Source of the DNA: Actinomycetales bacterium UBA1416
GTDB taxonomy: Bacteria > Actinomycetota > Actinomycetes > Actinomycetales > Actinomycetaceae
NCBI GenBank assembly: GCA_002304945.1
Contig: DBPQ01000015.1
Span: 1 to 7,191, forward strand
Reading direction: 5' to 3'
Length of the DNA stretch: 7,191 bases
Every line of letters starts with the position of its first letter. The stretch's first letter is position 1. The translations under genes and the position numbers were made by a program. The notes below the pieces were generated by a model that was given only the letters and a program-made list of their open reading frames with translations, was not told where the DNA came from and made no database searches. Shown here one piece after another: positions 6,760 through 7,191 of the stretch.

Positions 6760-7116
6760 TCAGGGCTGCCAGTCCAACCCGGGGAACGCGTTGCGAATCT
6801 TCCGTCGGGCGACCGACAGCTTCACTCGCACCGAACCCTCGGTGAATCCGTGAGCGTCCGCCAGTTCTCTGGTGCTGTACCCTGCCGCCTGCTGCAGCAG
6901 CAGATCTCTTTCCACGTCGTCCAACACCGCCAGCACGCGCTCTAGCTTGTCGCGGACACCAGCCTCCTCGCTCACACTGCGCGCGCGAAGTTCCGGCGGA
7001 TACGCAGGTTCGCCGTCGACCAGGTCCGGTGACGGCAGAGTCGTCCATCCAGCGTGGGGTTGGCGCCGATAGTGGTCGATTGCGGCGTTGCGTGCCGCCC
7101 GCCGCACCCACGCCCT
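6760..7116 (-). pseudogene. 5'-truncated ECF-type RNA polymerase sigma factor
   Basis: The frame retains the end of sigma region 2 (WVRRAARNAAIDHYRRQ, the characteristic ARNxAIDHxRR segment) and all of region 4, with a helix-turn-helix in YSTRELADAHGFTEGSVRVK (about residues 77-96 from the GTG at 7107). ECF sigma factors have roughly 70 further residues before this point, needed for core polymerase binding. Here the frame is open only a few codons further and meets TGA at 7131-7129. The usual upstream RVRAW sequence is recognisable as far as about 7116, after which the DNA resembles an insertion-sequence end. The GTG at 7107 would yield a protein with DNA-binding region 4 but no working region 2, so I treat the gene as broken. 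It may instead be intact elsewhere if the adjoining element is misassembled. No anti-sigma gene is visible. Confidence 0.7.
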
Positions 7117-7191
7117 AACCCGGAGATTTCATGGCGGCGGGGTTGAGGGCGGTGTGGTGAACGGGGAAAGTGCCCCTTGACCTGCGACGAT
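7113..7191. mobile_element. Probable insertion-sequence terminus, cut by the window edge
   Basis: The sigma-factor reading frame stops making sense at about 7113-7117, where CCCTAACCCGGAGATTTCAT begins. This is followed by a non-coding G/C-rich stretch with a small GGGG-AAAGTG-CCCC hairpin (7163-7176). A sharp junction inside a conserved gene, with a CCTAACCCGG-type start and untranslated leader-like DNA after it, fits the end of an insertion sequence. The family is uncertain; I thought of IS1380-like ends, but from memory only. The transposase and the second end would lie to the right, outside the window. Confidence 0.4.

Overview
The window looks like an accessory (defence-type) island from a high-GC Gram-positive bacterium, most likely an actinobacterium. 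This rests on G/C-rich codon third positions, frequent GTG starts, and strong AAGGAG or GAGGGAGG ribosome-binding sites. No gene here is precise enough to name a genus. Several units are broken: one gene has an in-frame stop, two are gene fragments, and a probable insertion-sequence end lies at the right edge. This pattern is typical of a region with high gene turnover.

Layout, left to right. Positions 1-674 hold little that is certain: an open frame running leftward off the window edge, a small hypothetical leftward ORF (206-463), and a repeat- and hairpin-rich gap. Positions 675-2408 (minus strand) encode an OLD-family ATPase/TOPRIM nuclease (GajA-like architecture), split by one in-frame TAG at 1080-1082. 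A 246-bp divergent intergenic region follows. Positions 2655-4358 (plus strand) encode a two-nuclease fusion: a Cas4/RecB-like PD-(D/E)XK domain with four iron-sulfur-type cysteines, then a DEDD-type RNase H-fold exonuclease domain (TM0106-type). Positions 4359-4684 carry what looks like the beheaded N-terminus of a leftward gene related to macro/SIR2-type defence proteins. Positions 4685-5626 and 5623-6753 (plus strand) are two translationally coupled genes. The first has an HNH-like His-Glu-His core; the second is unrecognised, with an N-terminus that may have a YbjN/type III secretion chaperone-like fold. They converge, with only 6 bp between stop codons, on a leftward ECF-type sigma factor (6760 to about 7116) that lost its N-terminal half at what looks like the end of an insertion sequence (about 7113 to the edge).

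How they may work together is inference. The TM0106-type fusion, the HNH-like protein and its coupled partner lie in the same direction and could form one DNA-processing or defence module. The remnant between them shows that the adjacency may be recent, so the two-gene pair at 4685-6753 is the safer functional unit. The OLD-like nuclease is divergently oriented, has no helicase partner inside the window, and is probably inactivated.
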